NCBI GenBank assembly: GCA_023053545.1
Contig: JAKZAN010000002.1
Span: 3,952,375-4,016,374 of the forward strand
Direction: 5' to 3'
From: Lepidurus packardi
Taxonomy: Eukaryota; Arthropoda; Branchiopoda; Notostraca; Triopsidae
Length of the DNA stretch: 64,000 bases
The translations under genes and the position numbers were made by a program. Shown here piece by piece: positions 48,901 to 59,684 of the stretch. Under the pieces are notes generated by a model. It saw nothing but the letters and a program-made list of their open reading frames with translations. It was not told the origin of the DNA and made no database searches. How positions within the stretch are numbered: position 1 is the first letter of the stretch; each line of letters opens with the position of its first letter.

Positions 48901-51900
48901 TTTTTAATTTAAGCCTCGCTGCCAAGGTCGTCGCATTGCTTTTAAGCTTTGGATAGCGACCCCGGCCTAAAAGTGAGCGTGAGAGAAATTCTTCTATGCG
49001 AAAAGCGAAGGATGTTAAAGGGGACAGCTTTGTTCGGATGTGTGTGGAACTGAGCTTGGTGTTATGCAACAAAAACATGTGCTGCGAATGTAAACTACGG
49101 AGCCCAGGCAGGTCGCATCGATTTATTTGCATGACGGGCAACTTGCCCAGTTTTATGCATTAGGAGGTTGCAAACGAGATGGGATCATTTGGCGTCAGCC
49201 TCTCCTTCTTTTTATCGTCTTTATCTGTCTTAGTTGCGAGTCCAAGTTGAATCCTAAAGTGTATTAAGAGATTACTTGATTGCTTGTCATGGTGATTTAT
49301 AAGATTGTATTTCTTATTTTCACTTTCATTTCTTATCTTTTGATTTATGTTTCTTTGTTGGCAAAACCGGTAAATTAATATCCTTTTTTAAATTTGTTGT
49401 AGCCTCCTGAGAATCAGCTGCAGAAATTGGGAGAAACTCGCCAAATGTCCGAACACGAACTACGAATTCAGCGTTCGCTGCAACGTCTTAATGTACCTGA
49501 CTGGTACAAAAAGTATGCTCCCCGGGCTAGTAACAAAGGCGATGAGGTGGACGGGACACCGAGCACGCCCTCTACGGGGATTTTACGGCGACGTGAATTC
49601 GGCAGTGCCACCTTCAACGCGGGCGCGTCCACTCGCAGCACGGGCGGTTGGTCCGGTTTCCAACGCGATTCCAAAACGGCTTCCATGACCAGTCTCGGCT
49701 CCAGGAGTACCACCCCAACGCGAGTCGTAATCCCTACCAGAGGACGGACTCCCGATTGGCGGTACGTCAAATCCTCGCGGGAGAGTTTGGTAAGCCCAGC
49801 GTCCACCATGAGCAGTAACATGGCGTCGCCAGTCCCTCACGATGCGACTCAGACGATGAATCACAGCTCGCTCTTCAACTGGAGCAGTGGCTCGGCGGTT
49901 GCCGGACCGCATCCGCGTTGGGGCAGTACTCGTATGAGTGTCAGCTCAGGTACGGCCTCGCCTGGCAGTACTTCCACGTACCGATCGTCGCTGTTAACGT
50001 CTCGTACACCGTACTTGGGTTGGCGATCTCAAGAGAAGTTGAATGCGACTGAATCCAGCACCGGTTACTTGACCCCGTCGGAACGCCTTGCAAATAGTAT
50101 ACGCACTCCTAGTACCTCTGCTTTAGCTACGCCCATGTCATCCCCGGCCCCTCGCAGTCCCAGTCGGCACCGCGAACTGCAGCCGGAGGAAGCGCCGGAT
50201 GACGTGAGAACGTCGATCCGCGAAGTGACATCCGCGATTGTCCACTACGTCACGGAAAGCACTTCGCCCCAGCTGAATGGGCATCATACCCCGCAACCCT
50301 TGTCGCCGTTTCCCCAGGAGACTTACCAGCATTTGGCCAGCTCGCGATCACCCTCGCCGCGGCGCCAAAGGTGCGTCTGGGTGGAGAGCTCGTTCCTCGG
50401 AACGCCTCCGCCTGTCGCCCGACCCCTTGCAAGTCCACCTTCCAGTTCAACGCCTTCGCCGCTACCCAATTTTGGGGCTGGAAGGCGAACGACTGACTCC
50501 GCCATTGATTACGGTCGCGCAGGTGAGTTAATGCTCGCCTGAGAAACCCGGACGAAGAGACAAATCCCGCGTTGAGGTCGCTTATTTTTACGCGTTTTCT
50601 TGATCAATTTCTTTGTTGCCTATTTCAACGGCTGACTGACAAGTTTGACCTTCCAATTTGATCATCAAATTGGTTGCTTGATTCTTGTGGACCTAAACTA
50701 ATTCATTTTTTATGAGCAAAGCTTCTCACTCCGCGCTCATCACGCGCTAAGGCCATTTACTCTAATGAAACAAATTTTACAAAAAATAAACAAGAATAAT
50801 TTGACAATCCTTGGCAGCCAGCCTGGTCTTTTTTAATTAAGTTTAAAGGAATGTTTGTATAATAACTTTTGGGACGTAAAAGCAACGTGTTTGTTCCAAA
50901 CTTTCGACTTTGTTTTGGCTTACTGTGACCGTGAATTAGTTGGATTTTTTTCTCCCCCCCCCCCCCCCCCCTCCCCCTTCTACGATCCTTTCTGGTCCCC
51001 TGGTGTCGTGAGCATCATTTTTGGACTCTTAGGGTTAATTCCAGTTAGCCGAAAGAGACTGAATATGAGGGCTGTGAGTAGTGAGAGAGTACTTTGCGTT
51101 AATTCCGTTATCTGTAGCAGCATAAAACCCTCCTTTCATCCGTTTCAGTTTGTCACCCCAAGAATTTTGATTATTTCGACGCCAATTTTTTGCGTTCGGA
51201 CTTTTACGTTTCTCGTTTCAGTTTCTTCGTGAAGGTACGGCAATGGTTCAATGCTCCCCTTTTAAGTGTATAATTTTCAGAGCTATTTCACCCCCTTCAC
51301 AGAAAGAAGGGGCAATTTCGAAAATTGATCATTTACTGTGTTTCATTTGTGGTCATTTTATGGTCATTACCATTTTATGTTTTCCCCCCATCAGCCCAAG
51401 CGAAAACAAGGATAGAAGAAGAAAAAAAGAAGAATGCCATGTTGTAAATAAGCGGAAAGTTTTAGTTGGATTAATATAATGTTTTCACTTAAGTTACGTT
51501 GGTTCATTTCATTTAGTGTTTTCAAATCTCAATATCCGTTTTTTTGGTTAATCGACCGGTGTTACCTTACCCTTCTACTCACTTGCGAGCTCCTCTAACC
51601 TATTAAATAATTGTGGTTTTGTAGTTGTACATAGGGACATGCCCTTTCCAGCGATAATATCGGTACCAGCAGTACACAAGGAAGTACCTTTGCCGGCCAA
51701 ACCCCCGCCTGTTACTTCGCCGACTATGGAGGATGTAATAAACTCATTATTGGGACTTCCTTCACCTCATTGTGCCCTCCGACGACCTACTTCTCAGCCT
51801 GTTTTCAACCGAAATTTTAGTTCCAACGACGGACACGAATCGATGCGTAACGAGAAAAGTTTTAGTGATTTACGATCAGCAGCATCCAATGGAAGCCCCG

Positions 51901-51920
51901 GTCAGTTTCAAAGTTCTTAA
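36983..51920 (+). CDS. Unrecognised 2310-aa membrane-anchored, largely disordered protein, 7 exons
   Basis: Exons are 36983-37949, 40157-40462, 40913-44285, 45345-45667, 45795-46342, 49403-50522 and 51625-51920 (6933 nt, all phases and GT/AG sites compatible). The start ACAATGGCC is a good initiation context. A single hydrophobic segment at residues about 33-55 (CMVLCYVVLALFIYYFVNLI) probably anchors the N-terminus, with no cleavable signal. The rest is low complexity: long acidic/Ser runs, a Lys-rich patch (about 1308-1345), and SH3-ligand-like prolines (KPPIPLPRGLGKPPLPPQ, about 1458-1480). The most ordered-looking motif is QRSLQRLNVPDWYKKYAPR (about 1862-1880), followed by RTPDWRY. The Ser/Thr/Pro-rich tail suggests a phosphorylated scaffold. 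I do not recognise the family and assign no function. Its 3' end converges on inscuteable. Confidence 0.85.
38121..38700. repeat. Degenerate minisatellite, about six units of 93-119 bp
   Basis: The core TTTCATTGTTGACTCAATAA plus TGAAAATGGGGAGTTTAGGA recurs starting near 38124, 38242, 38361, 38469, 38576 and 38669. AGGAAGAAGGAAACT commonly precedes the core. Spacing shrinks from 118 to 93 bases across the array. The units are well diverged, so the array is old. Confidence 0.8.
39036..39050 (+). repeat. Poly-C tract, 15 bases
   Basis: A homopolymer of C on the sense strand in intron 1 of the 2310-aa gene. The template strand is poly-G. Confidence 0.95.
44286..45344 (+). other. Intron 3 of the 2310-aa gene
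   Basis: GTAAGC donor and TTTTTTGGCAG acceptor, splitting an Arg codon (AG|G). It contains the 20-base poly-C tract. No additional exon was identified. Confidence 0.75.
44869..44888 (+). repeat. Poly-C tract, 20 bases
   Basis: The longest of four sense-strand C homopolymers in this gene's introns. The true length is uncertain, because such runs are error-prone in sequencing. Confidence 0.95.
48331..48573 (-). pseudogene. Protein-like antisense fragment, possibly Myb/SANT-like
   Basis: The frame reads LVENLELAWRKLQEQAKQ, then TTTFRAEARKANGE. It has a spacing of Trp, Lys-rich helix and small-residue turn like the Myb/SANT-like DNA-binding domains found in Harbinger-type transposons and their domesticated relatives. 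It is preceded by a TTTTTATAG that could be a 3' splice site and ends at a stop. Only this stretch is visible. It may be a transposon remnant or chance. I hold it weakly. Confidence 0.2.
48877..48890 (+). repeat. Poly-C tract, 14 bases
   Basis: A sense-strand C homopolymer in intron 5 of the 2310-aa gene. Confidence 0.95.
50523..51624 (+). other. Intron 6 of the 2310-aa gene
   Basis: GTGAGT donor and GTTTTGTAG acceptor, phase 1. It contains the 18-base poly-C tract at 50954-50971. Nothing else is recognised. Confidence 0.75.
50954..50971 (+). repeat. Poly-C tract, 18 bases
   Basis: A sense-strand C homopolymer followed by TCCCCC, in intron 6 of the 2310-aa gene. Confidence 0.95.
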
Positions 51921-51957
51921 GAGACGATAAAAATAAGGTGATGTTGAGCTTGCACAG

Positions 51958-51963
51958 TTTATT
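51958..51963 (-). terminator. Candidate poly(A) signal of inscuteable
   Basis: TTTATT on the plus strand reads AATAAA on the minus strand, about 183 bases past the inscuteable stop. It lies only about 40 bases past the stop codon of the convergent plus-strand gene. Confidence 0.5.
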
Positions 51964-52121
51964 AAATTCGTTGATGTGTACAGTACATGTGCATTTGTTT
52001 CTTTGCATTTTTTAGCATTCATTAAAAGTCTACGCTTATTGCGTTTGTTGAGCAAAGAAAACCATTGAAGTTTCATTCGTTATACTTATTCCCGTTTACT
52101 TATGGATATACATGGGTTTGG

Positions 52122-52127
52122 AATAAA
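52122..52127 (+). terminator. Candidate poly(A) signal of the 2310-aa gene
   Basis: The AATAAA hexamer lies about 200 bases past the stop at 51920 and about 20 bases before the end of the convergent inscuteable coding region. Confidence 0.5.
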
Positions 52128-52145
52128 AACACCTTAAGTAGTTTC

Positions 52146-55100
52146 TTACACATAGCTTTCTGGCCGAGTAGAATGTTCTAGAAAGACGTCGAGAAGCCGG
52201 TTTTCCACTAAATCAATTGCGCCATGAACTCGTAACGGATTGAAACCCAGCACCGAGGAAATTTTGTGCAAAGCTGCCTAGAAAACAGAAAAGCATTTGA
52301 ATTAATTGTAATCCTTAAAAACACCTACAGATGGCGAATCAATATCCTATACAAGGTTAATATTTTAAGTATATTCAATGATATAAGATGGCGTGAGAAT
52401 GCAATTCGCGCGGGATATTATTAACGCCATACAAAGAGAAAGCTACTGAATATTGATAATTCATAAGTTAACTAATTAAACACTATCAATTCTCAAACAA
52501 GTAATTCGTGTATCGAAAAAATAAAGTGCGAAAAAGCACAGAAGAACTTTTTAAAGTGAACTTTTACCAACAAGACTGAACTTATTCCCGACAAACTGCG
52601 GCGTCACCAAAAACGTTTCAAGTAAGTAATTTTAGTCTTTTTTAGTTTACGTATTAGCTGATAAAATGACAGGTAAAATGGGATCAAGTCCAAATGGTAT
52701 ACTTACAAGACAAGCTACAAGAACTCCGTCACTATGGTTTCTTTCCACTGGCTCTCTTACTAAACTGGCCATCCGTTCAATGCCTCCCAATTCGGCTACT
52801 TGTCTGGCCACGAATTCGTCCACACACAACCTGCATTCGAAAATTAAAGTAAATTATCATATCCCTACTCCAAAACCTGGTTTAATTACCTTGAGAGTGC
52901 TATAGCGGCCTTTTTCTGTACTCGTTCGCACGCTGCGACTTCTGCAGAGTTAGCATTCGCCAAAATGCTGACTTTAAGTTGCAAAAATTTCAGCAAAGTG
53001 GGCAATCCACCTTGTTTGACTACTTCTTGCTTGGCTTGGGCAGCATTCGCCATGTTGGCTAACACAGTGGCAACCTAAACATGAAACATGAAATCGTGAG
53101 TATAAACTAAATAACTCTTAAAGTTTAACGACTTTTTTTTTACCTGGTCTTGGAAGAACATGGAGTTATTCTGACTACGTTTCGCTGCTGTGATTAACAC
53201 GCTCGCAGTTCCAGATTGAGCCATTACATGCACAGCCTTTCCATGACTAAAAGTGAGGTTTGCCAATGCTGCAGTCGCCAGTAGTAATGTTTCTTCGGAA
53301 TCAGTTCTGTCGGTCAGGTCTGCGGATAAGAACAAAAAGTCGGTAATTACACCTTCTATTCTCTTATTCTCGTGATAAAAAAAGGAATTCGTACCTGTTA
53401 GAGCGGGGATGACTCTATGTAAGAGTTTATCAAGTCCCAAAGCTGGCAAAAGAGGCACGGATTCAGAGGTCAAGTTCACAGAAGCTCCTTGTTCAGGGGG
53501 GTCCAACCACGGGGAAGTAATCTGGGCTAATACCCCTGCAGCTTCCGACTTTTCTTCTTCATTACTCTCGATCTTCCCGCAAAGAACGTCCGCCACAATT
53601 TCCAAGCCTCCAGCCTTTAAAAAAAATGCATGAGCATTATAAGCACCCTGGTCTCCACTAAACAATCAAAATCGTTGAATGCGTCTTACCTTTTCAAAGT
53701 CTAAAATCACTTCTGTAGAGCTGCATAGCGAAGATAAGGCTCTTAGCATTTCAGCCCGTGCTGACGTCAGATGGGGAAAATGCATCGCTTTGAGCAAAAC
53801 GTGGATAAATGTGTGGCAGTTCTCCGTGCCCAGCGTGGATAAAGCAGCTGCTGCTAATTTCGCCGCTGCCGCCGACGAAGTGGTTCTTAGTGCCTCTATG
53901 AATACCTGGAAGGCATAAAAATGCATTGTTATTATCCTTGGCGTCGAATTTCCCTAGAAGTGAAGGATTCTTGCAACAAAAAGGGGGAAATTGGGGAGAA
54001 AGACACAATCTAACACGTCAACGATCAAAACAGATACGGATGCATTGAAATGAAAACACGATTAGAATCCGTACTTGCGCTTTCTGGTCCACTAATCTGT
54101 CAACAATGGACACAAAAGCTTGACCCAAGGTAGCGCTGGTCTGTTTTGCCAAATGCCAATCAAAGTGGGCCTGGAAGGAAGGGTTGGGGTCGGCGTAAGT
54201 GTTTGCTAGTTTCAGGTCGGCTGTCAGTTCCAATGAGTCAACAGAAACGTGGGATATACGTCTTAGCAGTTCAATCATATCCATGCAGGTATTTCGCAAA
54301 ACTGTCATCAGGTTGAGGACGTCAGGCGAAACGGTTCCAAACAATTGAGCTTCGGTATGCCGCGCAAATTGAACCACTTGACCCACCAAAATGGGCAAAA
54401 GACTATGCACAGCCGTATCCCAACGCTCCATGCATCTAATTTGCAATAAACCAAAATTAAATTTAATAAAAATCAACAAAAAAGCTTATACTACAGTAAG
54501 ATAAATCAAACTTTATAAAAGAAAGGTAAATAACTGCAAATAGTCATGAAAAGACGAAATTTAGGAAAGCAATATAATTCATTTTATTATATGCACAAAT
54601 AAAATGCATATAATAAAATAAAATTAGTTCATTTTAAAATATATAAACAAACTACGTAATAAAGTTACAATCAATGTAATTTCAATGGTAAGTTACTGGT
54701 AAAGGTAAATAAATGCACATAATAAATGAAACGGCAAGAAATAAATGAAACAAAAAAAAAGATTTTAGTAAATTAATAGAAATAAAATTAGATTAATTTT
54801 ACCTGACAGAAAGTACGGATAAAATGTGCATAGTAAAGTTTAAAATCAATGTAATTTCAATGGTAAACTTACTGGCAAAGGTGTGCGAATTGTGTAGAGA
54901 TATGATGTGCTCGTTTTTGCAAATGCCGGATGTCCAGCTTAGCTTGAGTTACCATGGCGTACTCTAAATCTTGCGAGTATTCAGGGTCGAACGTATTTGA
55001 GCTGCTTAGTGAAACGTTGGACGTGGAGTTTGAGTCTTGGGGCACCAGAGCCTTGTTTTGCAACGCACAAGTGCTTTCGGGTTGGAAAAGCCAAGGTAGG

Positions 55101-57019
55101 TCCTTCAACCAGGTGTCCACTGGGTTCCACCTTGTGATATGAATCAGTAATGTAAAACTTTGTATTTTATTTTTATAAATGCGAAACAACACTTTCGTGT
55201 TTTCAGGAGATCTTATTTGCTAATTATCTGTTACCTGAAACCTTGGTTAAGTCGAGAGTCGTTATTCTTTGGCCTTGGCAAACTGCAATAAGAATTGACA
55301 TCCTCGTAACTCGTCTTGAATTTCTTCTGCTGCAATTTTGAAGGTAAAGTTGTTACGCTAGGAGTGTTCACTAAATCTGTGGATGGTAGTTTAGATTGCG
55401 TCACTCCGATTCCCATGCGCAATCCGCAACGACCGCGCGGACGCCACCCAGGTAGCTTCGCACTCATATCGGAATCATCGGTAATACTGGCGTTAACAGG
55501 TAGTTGAAGTCGATGGCCCTGGAGGTCTGACTCGATCGAATCTTTGATTCGGCCCGTCATTTGGAAGGAGGTCGTATTCGGGTCCCATGAACCGGTGGAA
55601 TTGGGAAGATTCGAATCCGAGTTTAGCCGTACCGTCGAGAGAGTCGTGACACTGTCCACGGAAGATAGATCTTCCACCGAGTACGAGTCAGCCCAATGTA
55701 CTTTGAGTCGAGACTCTTTGGGATTCAGAATCTCTTGTTGGGATTGACATCTTCGTCGCGAAATTCCGTGCTTCAGAGCGCGTCGCGGAGTTGAACTACG
55801 CGGTCCGCAGGTGTATCGACTCGTTGGCGGACTTTCGGATCGACTTGGGCCAACTTCGGTCGAGCCTGTGCTGGTACTCGTGTCTAAGATCCTGGAATAG
55901 GGATTCTGGTGATCTTCACCCATTTCGTAGCCGCCTGCTTCGCTGGCTGGTGCTTGTGTTTGCATGCAATTGAACGAAACGTGTGGATTTGAGTCGTTCG
56001 TTGTTCCGTTTGGCAAGATTTTACGGAAGGAAGCGCCGATCTTCTTCCAAGCTCCATTCGCTCTCGAATTGCTCAAATTGTGAGATTCTTCCTCTCTTTT
56101 GGATACTAGTAAACTCCTATCCGAGTTGTTAATCTTCTCCGACGTGCAAAAGATTTGGGGCGAAAGCGTTTTGTTGCTGATTTTATCTTCAGAAAATTCT
56201 GGGACATTTTGACACAAATTAACTGCTTGGACCTTCTTTTGGACTAAAACGTCTTGCAAGTCCAAGTTCACTTCGTTAGGGTTACCAGATGACGATATGT
56301 AAACACGACTCACGAAAGGTCCTGCGTTTGGGATATCACGCGCATGCGCAAAGGGGGAATTGCTGTCGAGGTTGGTTTCCAAGAAGCGCGACGAATGCGA
56401 CGAGGATCGGATCAGCGATTCCTCCAAACTGTGAGACTCGTCTTGCTCATAGATTGCACTGCGTCGGAAATCACTGCGACTGTTGTGGCGGGCAAGCTTC
56501 GGCCGTTGTAATACTGCGCGGAATGCGTTGGTGAGCAATTCGGGTTCGTCTGTTGCGGCCAATTGGGATAGTTCCGCTTGAGTTAACGGGATTTCGTTCC
56601 CGGGCAACACTGGTGACTTCTTGGATGCGTCATTTTGGTTCACGGGCGACACTGAGGGAGAATCACTAGAATCGGAATAGCCCGAGAACCCCGAATCTTG
56701 ACTCCGATGACCTGGGGAATGCCGCTCGAGCGCGTATTGTGCTGCGGCTGCGGCGACCAGAATTGCGGGACTTTCGCGTAAAGTTGGCGAAGAATCATTG
56801 CGGTTGCCTGAACAAAAATGTAAAAAAAAAATCTTTAAGAATGCCTCAATGGGAACAAAAGTTTTTTGGGGACTTACTTGGAGGTAAGGGGGACAACCAA
56901 GGAATTTGGTTGTGGGAAGCAAAGAAAACGCGGCTTGGTTTGCGCATAAAATTTGGACGACCTGTAGGGGATTCCACTAATTCCCTCCATTGTTGAGGTG
57001 ACAACGCTTTCGCGGCCAT
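52146..57019 (-). CDS. insc: Inscuteable homologue, 10 coding exons, 1128 aa
   Basis: Inscuteable links the Par/aPKC complex to LGN/Pins and orients the spindle in polarised cells. Exons on the minus strand: 57019-56878, 56807-55235, 55130-54873, 54435-54075, 53905-53690, 53614-53395, 53319-53144, 53074-52890, 52830-52707, 52277-52146 (3387 nt, all phases compatible). Residues 49-571 are disordered, Ser-rich and poorly conserved. The LGN/Pins-binding peptide starts at about 573 (NPVDTWLKDLPW, then CALQNKAL), like VDSVQRWMEDLK in mammals. Armadillo-like helical repeats fill about 659-1128, with clear family matches (LLLATAALANLTF, VAACERVQKKAAIALSRL, ERNHSDGVLVACL). The C-terminus, ESYV, is a PDZ ligand equivalent to ESFV in mammalian INSC. 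The frame stays open up to a 3' splice site 13 bases before the chosen ATG, so the N-terminus could be longer. Confidence 0.95.
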
Positions 57020-59676
57020 TTTAATACTGATTCTGCACACACAAAAAGGAAAAAATCCCTTCAAAATTTAGTTAAGCTAGGCGATAACTTTTCATTGTTA
57101 ACATTTTTCATTTCTTACTGTTATTCCATCGGATTTTTACTCAATTTAATTTTAATTTTTGCTTTTAGTTCATATTTATTTTGTTCTACTTTAATCTTAA
57201 CGAGCAGGTAAAGTAGATTTTGCTATTAAGATAGAAAAATACTTTTGAAATTATCTCTTTCTTTTAATTACTTGTTTAAAGTTATGAAATTACGATGAGA
57301 AATGGTCTGGCATCAGTGCCATCTTTTGACAAAAAATAACTACTTTGCTTTTTTCTTTTTTTTCTTCTTTAATTAGTTGTATAATGTCCTAGTAGTTCAG
57401 TTTTAGCCTATTGTAGAGTATCATTGGTGCGAATTATTTTTATTCTAACATTTTTCATTTGTTTTCGTGCTTTTCATTTGGTTACTTAATCGCATTTTTA
57501 TACTCAAATACAATTTAAGATTTTTTTAGTTTATATTGTTTTTCGTTCTTATTTGAATAACTGTTCTATAATGGTTCGAGTTATTCGAATGTTTGAGTTG
57601 TTTCAGCATTTTTCTTAATTCATCATTGATGGGATGCAAGTGTCAGAGTCAATTGAATAATTTATTATAATTGTTTTGTTTTCAGGCTGATAAATGGTCT
57701 TTTTGAACTTTGATCCATAAACCCCGTGCTTTAATCGTGAAAGTAATTTCCGTACGATTCGTCTTCGATTCTGAACGCTTTCCAAAAATCCTTCACGTTC
57801 CCCAAATTTGGCAGTGCTAGGGAGTTCCGTCATGGAATTCAAGGTAACGAACTTGACTGGTTCTGAAACTGCGCATGCTTGTCATACTGCCTTGATTTAA
57901 AAGCCGTTAATTGGCAAAGCCGATCGTAAAAAATCCCCTCTAGAAGTACAGTTCACGAAAATACTTATTAATAGGGGTGTAAATCTTAACTTTCTTCTTC
58001 TTCCTTCTTCTATGACAACTTTTTTATGCATGGCCAGACCGAAAACCTTAATTAGGTCTCAACCGTGGCCTTTTTTCCATGCCCATATGTTCCCTCTTAG
58101 CTCCAATTCAGCCGCGTGGCCTAGAATGCTTAGCCACGGATGGTCAATATTTTCGCGGCTATCATGTCCTATCATATATACTATATCCCTTTTGATAGAA
58201 GGCCCGGACACCCGAATCGAGGTTAGGGTTAATTGCGACCCCATAACGCACACCTGACGGCATTTCCTTTACCAAAAAACTAACCAAAAAAGTAGGCTAT
58301 TAGGTCTGTTTTTTTTATCGAGTTAACGTTCAAAGAAATGATGTTTCCTAAGTCATATTTCATGTGAACGAGGTCTCGTTTGAAAGTCTATGATTATTAC
58401 CGCAGACTTTTTCCTTTATGACCTCTTCAACCCTCCCCAAACTGTCAGCAAACAACACATACCTCATGGGGACAGTTTCGGAAAACTAGAGAACTAAAAA
58501 CGTGAGACTAGAAGGACTTCCGTCCTGTTTTGTTAAGGATATATGGTCTATTAAGACACTTCCATGTGTGACGCCTTGGACCGGATCGGAGATTCGTTAG
58601 TGATTTTCAGCTATCGTTATTAAAAAGCCCCCCCATATCCCCTTTGCTTTCAACGTTTATCCGGCACATTACACCTCGCTTGAGAAGTTGGCTTTGTTGG
58701 ACTTGTTGACTGAAGACAACGGTTTCCGCTCAGCAGGTCCTTTTTATTTATTTATTTCCTATTTTTTTAAGTAGCTTGCTTTTTTACTTCAAGCCTGTTT
58801 TTTTCACTTCTTTGCACTTCTTAGAAATCAGAATTAAGAGACCAAAGGAGCATAAAAAGAAAACTTTTAGAAATTTTGGAGGTAAGGCTTTTCATAGAAA
58901 AAAAGCTATTTAGGGAAAGTGAAGCGTATAAAAACGGTTGTAATTCGCTTGAGTCTTGCCTTTAAGGGCGTGAGAATGATGGGCAAGATAGAGCAATAAC
59001 TTTGCATTGCAAAGAAAGATGACATGATTCGCTTGGCCTGTCATATGTGCGTGCCCTTTTCTGGACGTAAGATCTTTTGTTTAGGTTGGGTGTGTGTCAA
59101 ATGTCGTGTTAATATTCGAATGTGAAATGTTCTTTGCTCTATGTTTGAGTATGTAGGTAGATGCTACAGCGTTAGTGTTACAGGTTTATTTACATCGTTA
59201 AGGAGGAAAGAAAAGCAGCGGGATAGCAGGGGGTTCCTCGAGTTTTGGGTGGGAGACGGTCCAGTCACTTTTCCTGAAGATCGTATGTAAAATAACCAAC
59301 CAGCTACTTCTGCGATAGGCTTTTCTTATTGTGATTTATGCATTTTAGACTCGATGTCTGCGGTGGGGCTGTTTCTGTCTTAGCTTCTTTTGTTGCTCCC
59401 GTCGTTGCGCAGGAAACCGAAAGCGGACTGTGGCGTCATTGTTGGTGCAACAATACCCACAAAAGGAAACCTCGACTTCTGGTCGGGGGCTATTTCTGTG
59501 GCGAAGAAATTTTTGTTGGGAGCCAAGCAGACGTGAAAGGAATGATGATGCTCATTAATGAGAAAATCTCTAAATGATATTCGTGTCAACGTTCTTCGCT
59601 CCTCAAAGGCGGCCTTCGCTTTTGATTAGGTGTGCGTTTTCCAGTTTTCCACGCGACCAAATCGAAAGGGACAGAG

Positions 59677-59684
59677 TATAAAAG
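59677..59684 (+). promoter_or_regulatory. Isolated TATA box (TATAAAAG)
   Basis: A perfect TATAAAAG is followed 25 bases downstream by CTCACTTT, a partial initiator. No gene follows on this strand within the window, so it may belong to an unannotated transcript or be chance. Confidence 0.2.

Larger units (their letters stand above)
46343..49402 (+). other. Intron 5 of the 2310-aa gene (3.06 kb)
   Basis: GTAATA donor and TTGTTGTAG acceptor in phase 0, joining RIQ to PPENQLQ. It holds a 14-base poly-C tract (48877-48890) and a protein-like open stretch on the minus strand (48331-48573). The rest appears to be plain intronic DNA. Confidence 0.75.

Noticed and set aside
59338..59577. 79-codon frame with a hydrophobic start, resembling a small secreted protein
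   Set aside because: The apparent signal region and cysteines are suggestive, but there is no supporting homology, splice or promoter evidence, and length alone is within chance.
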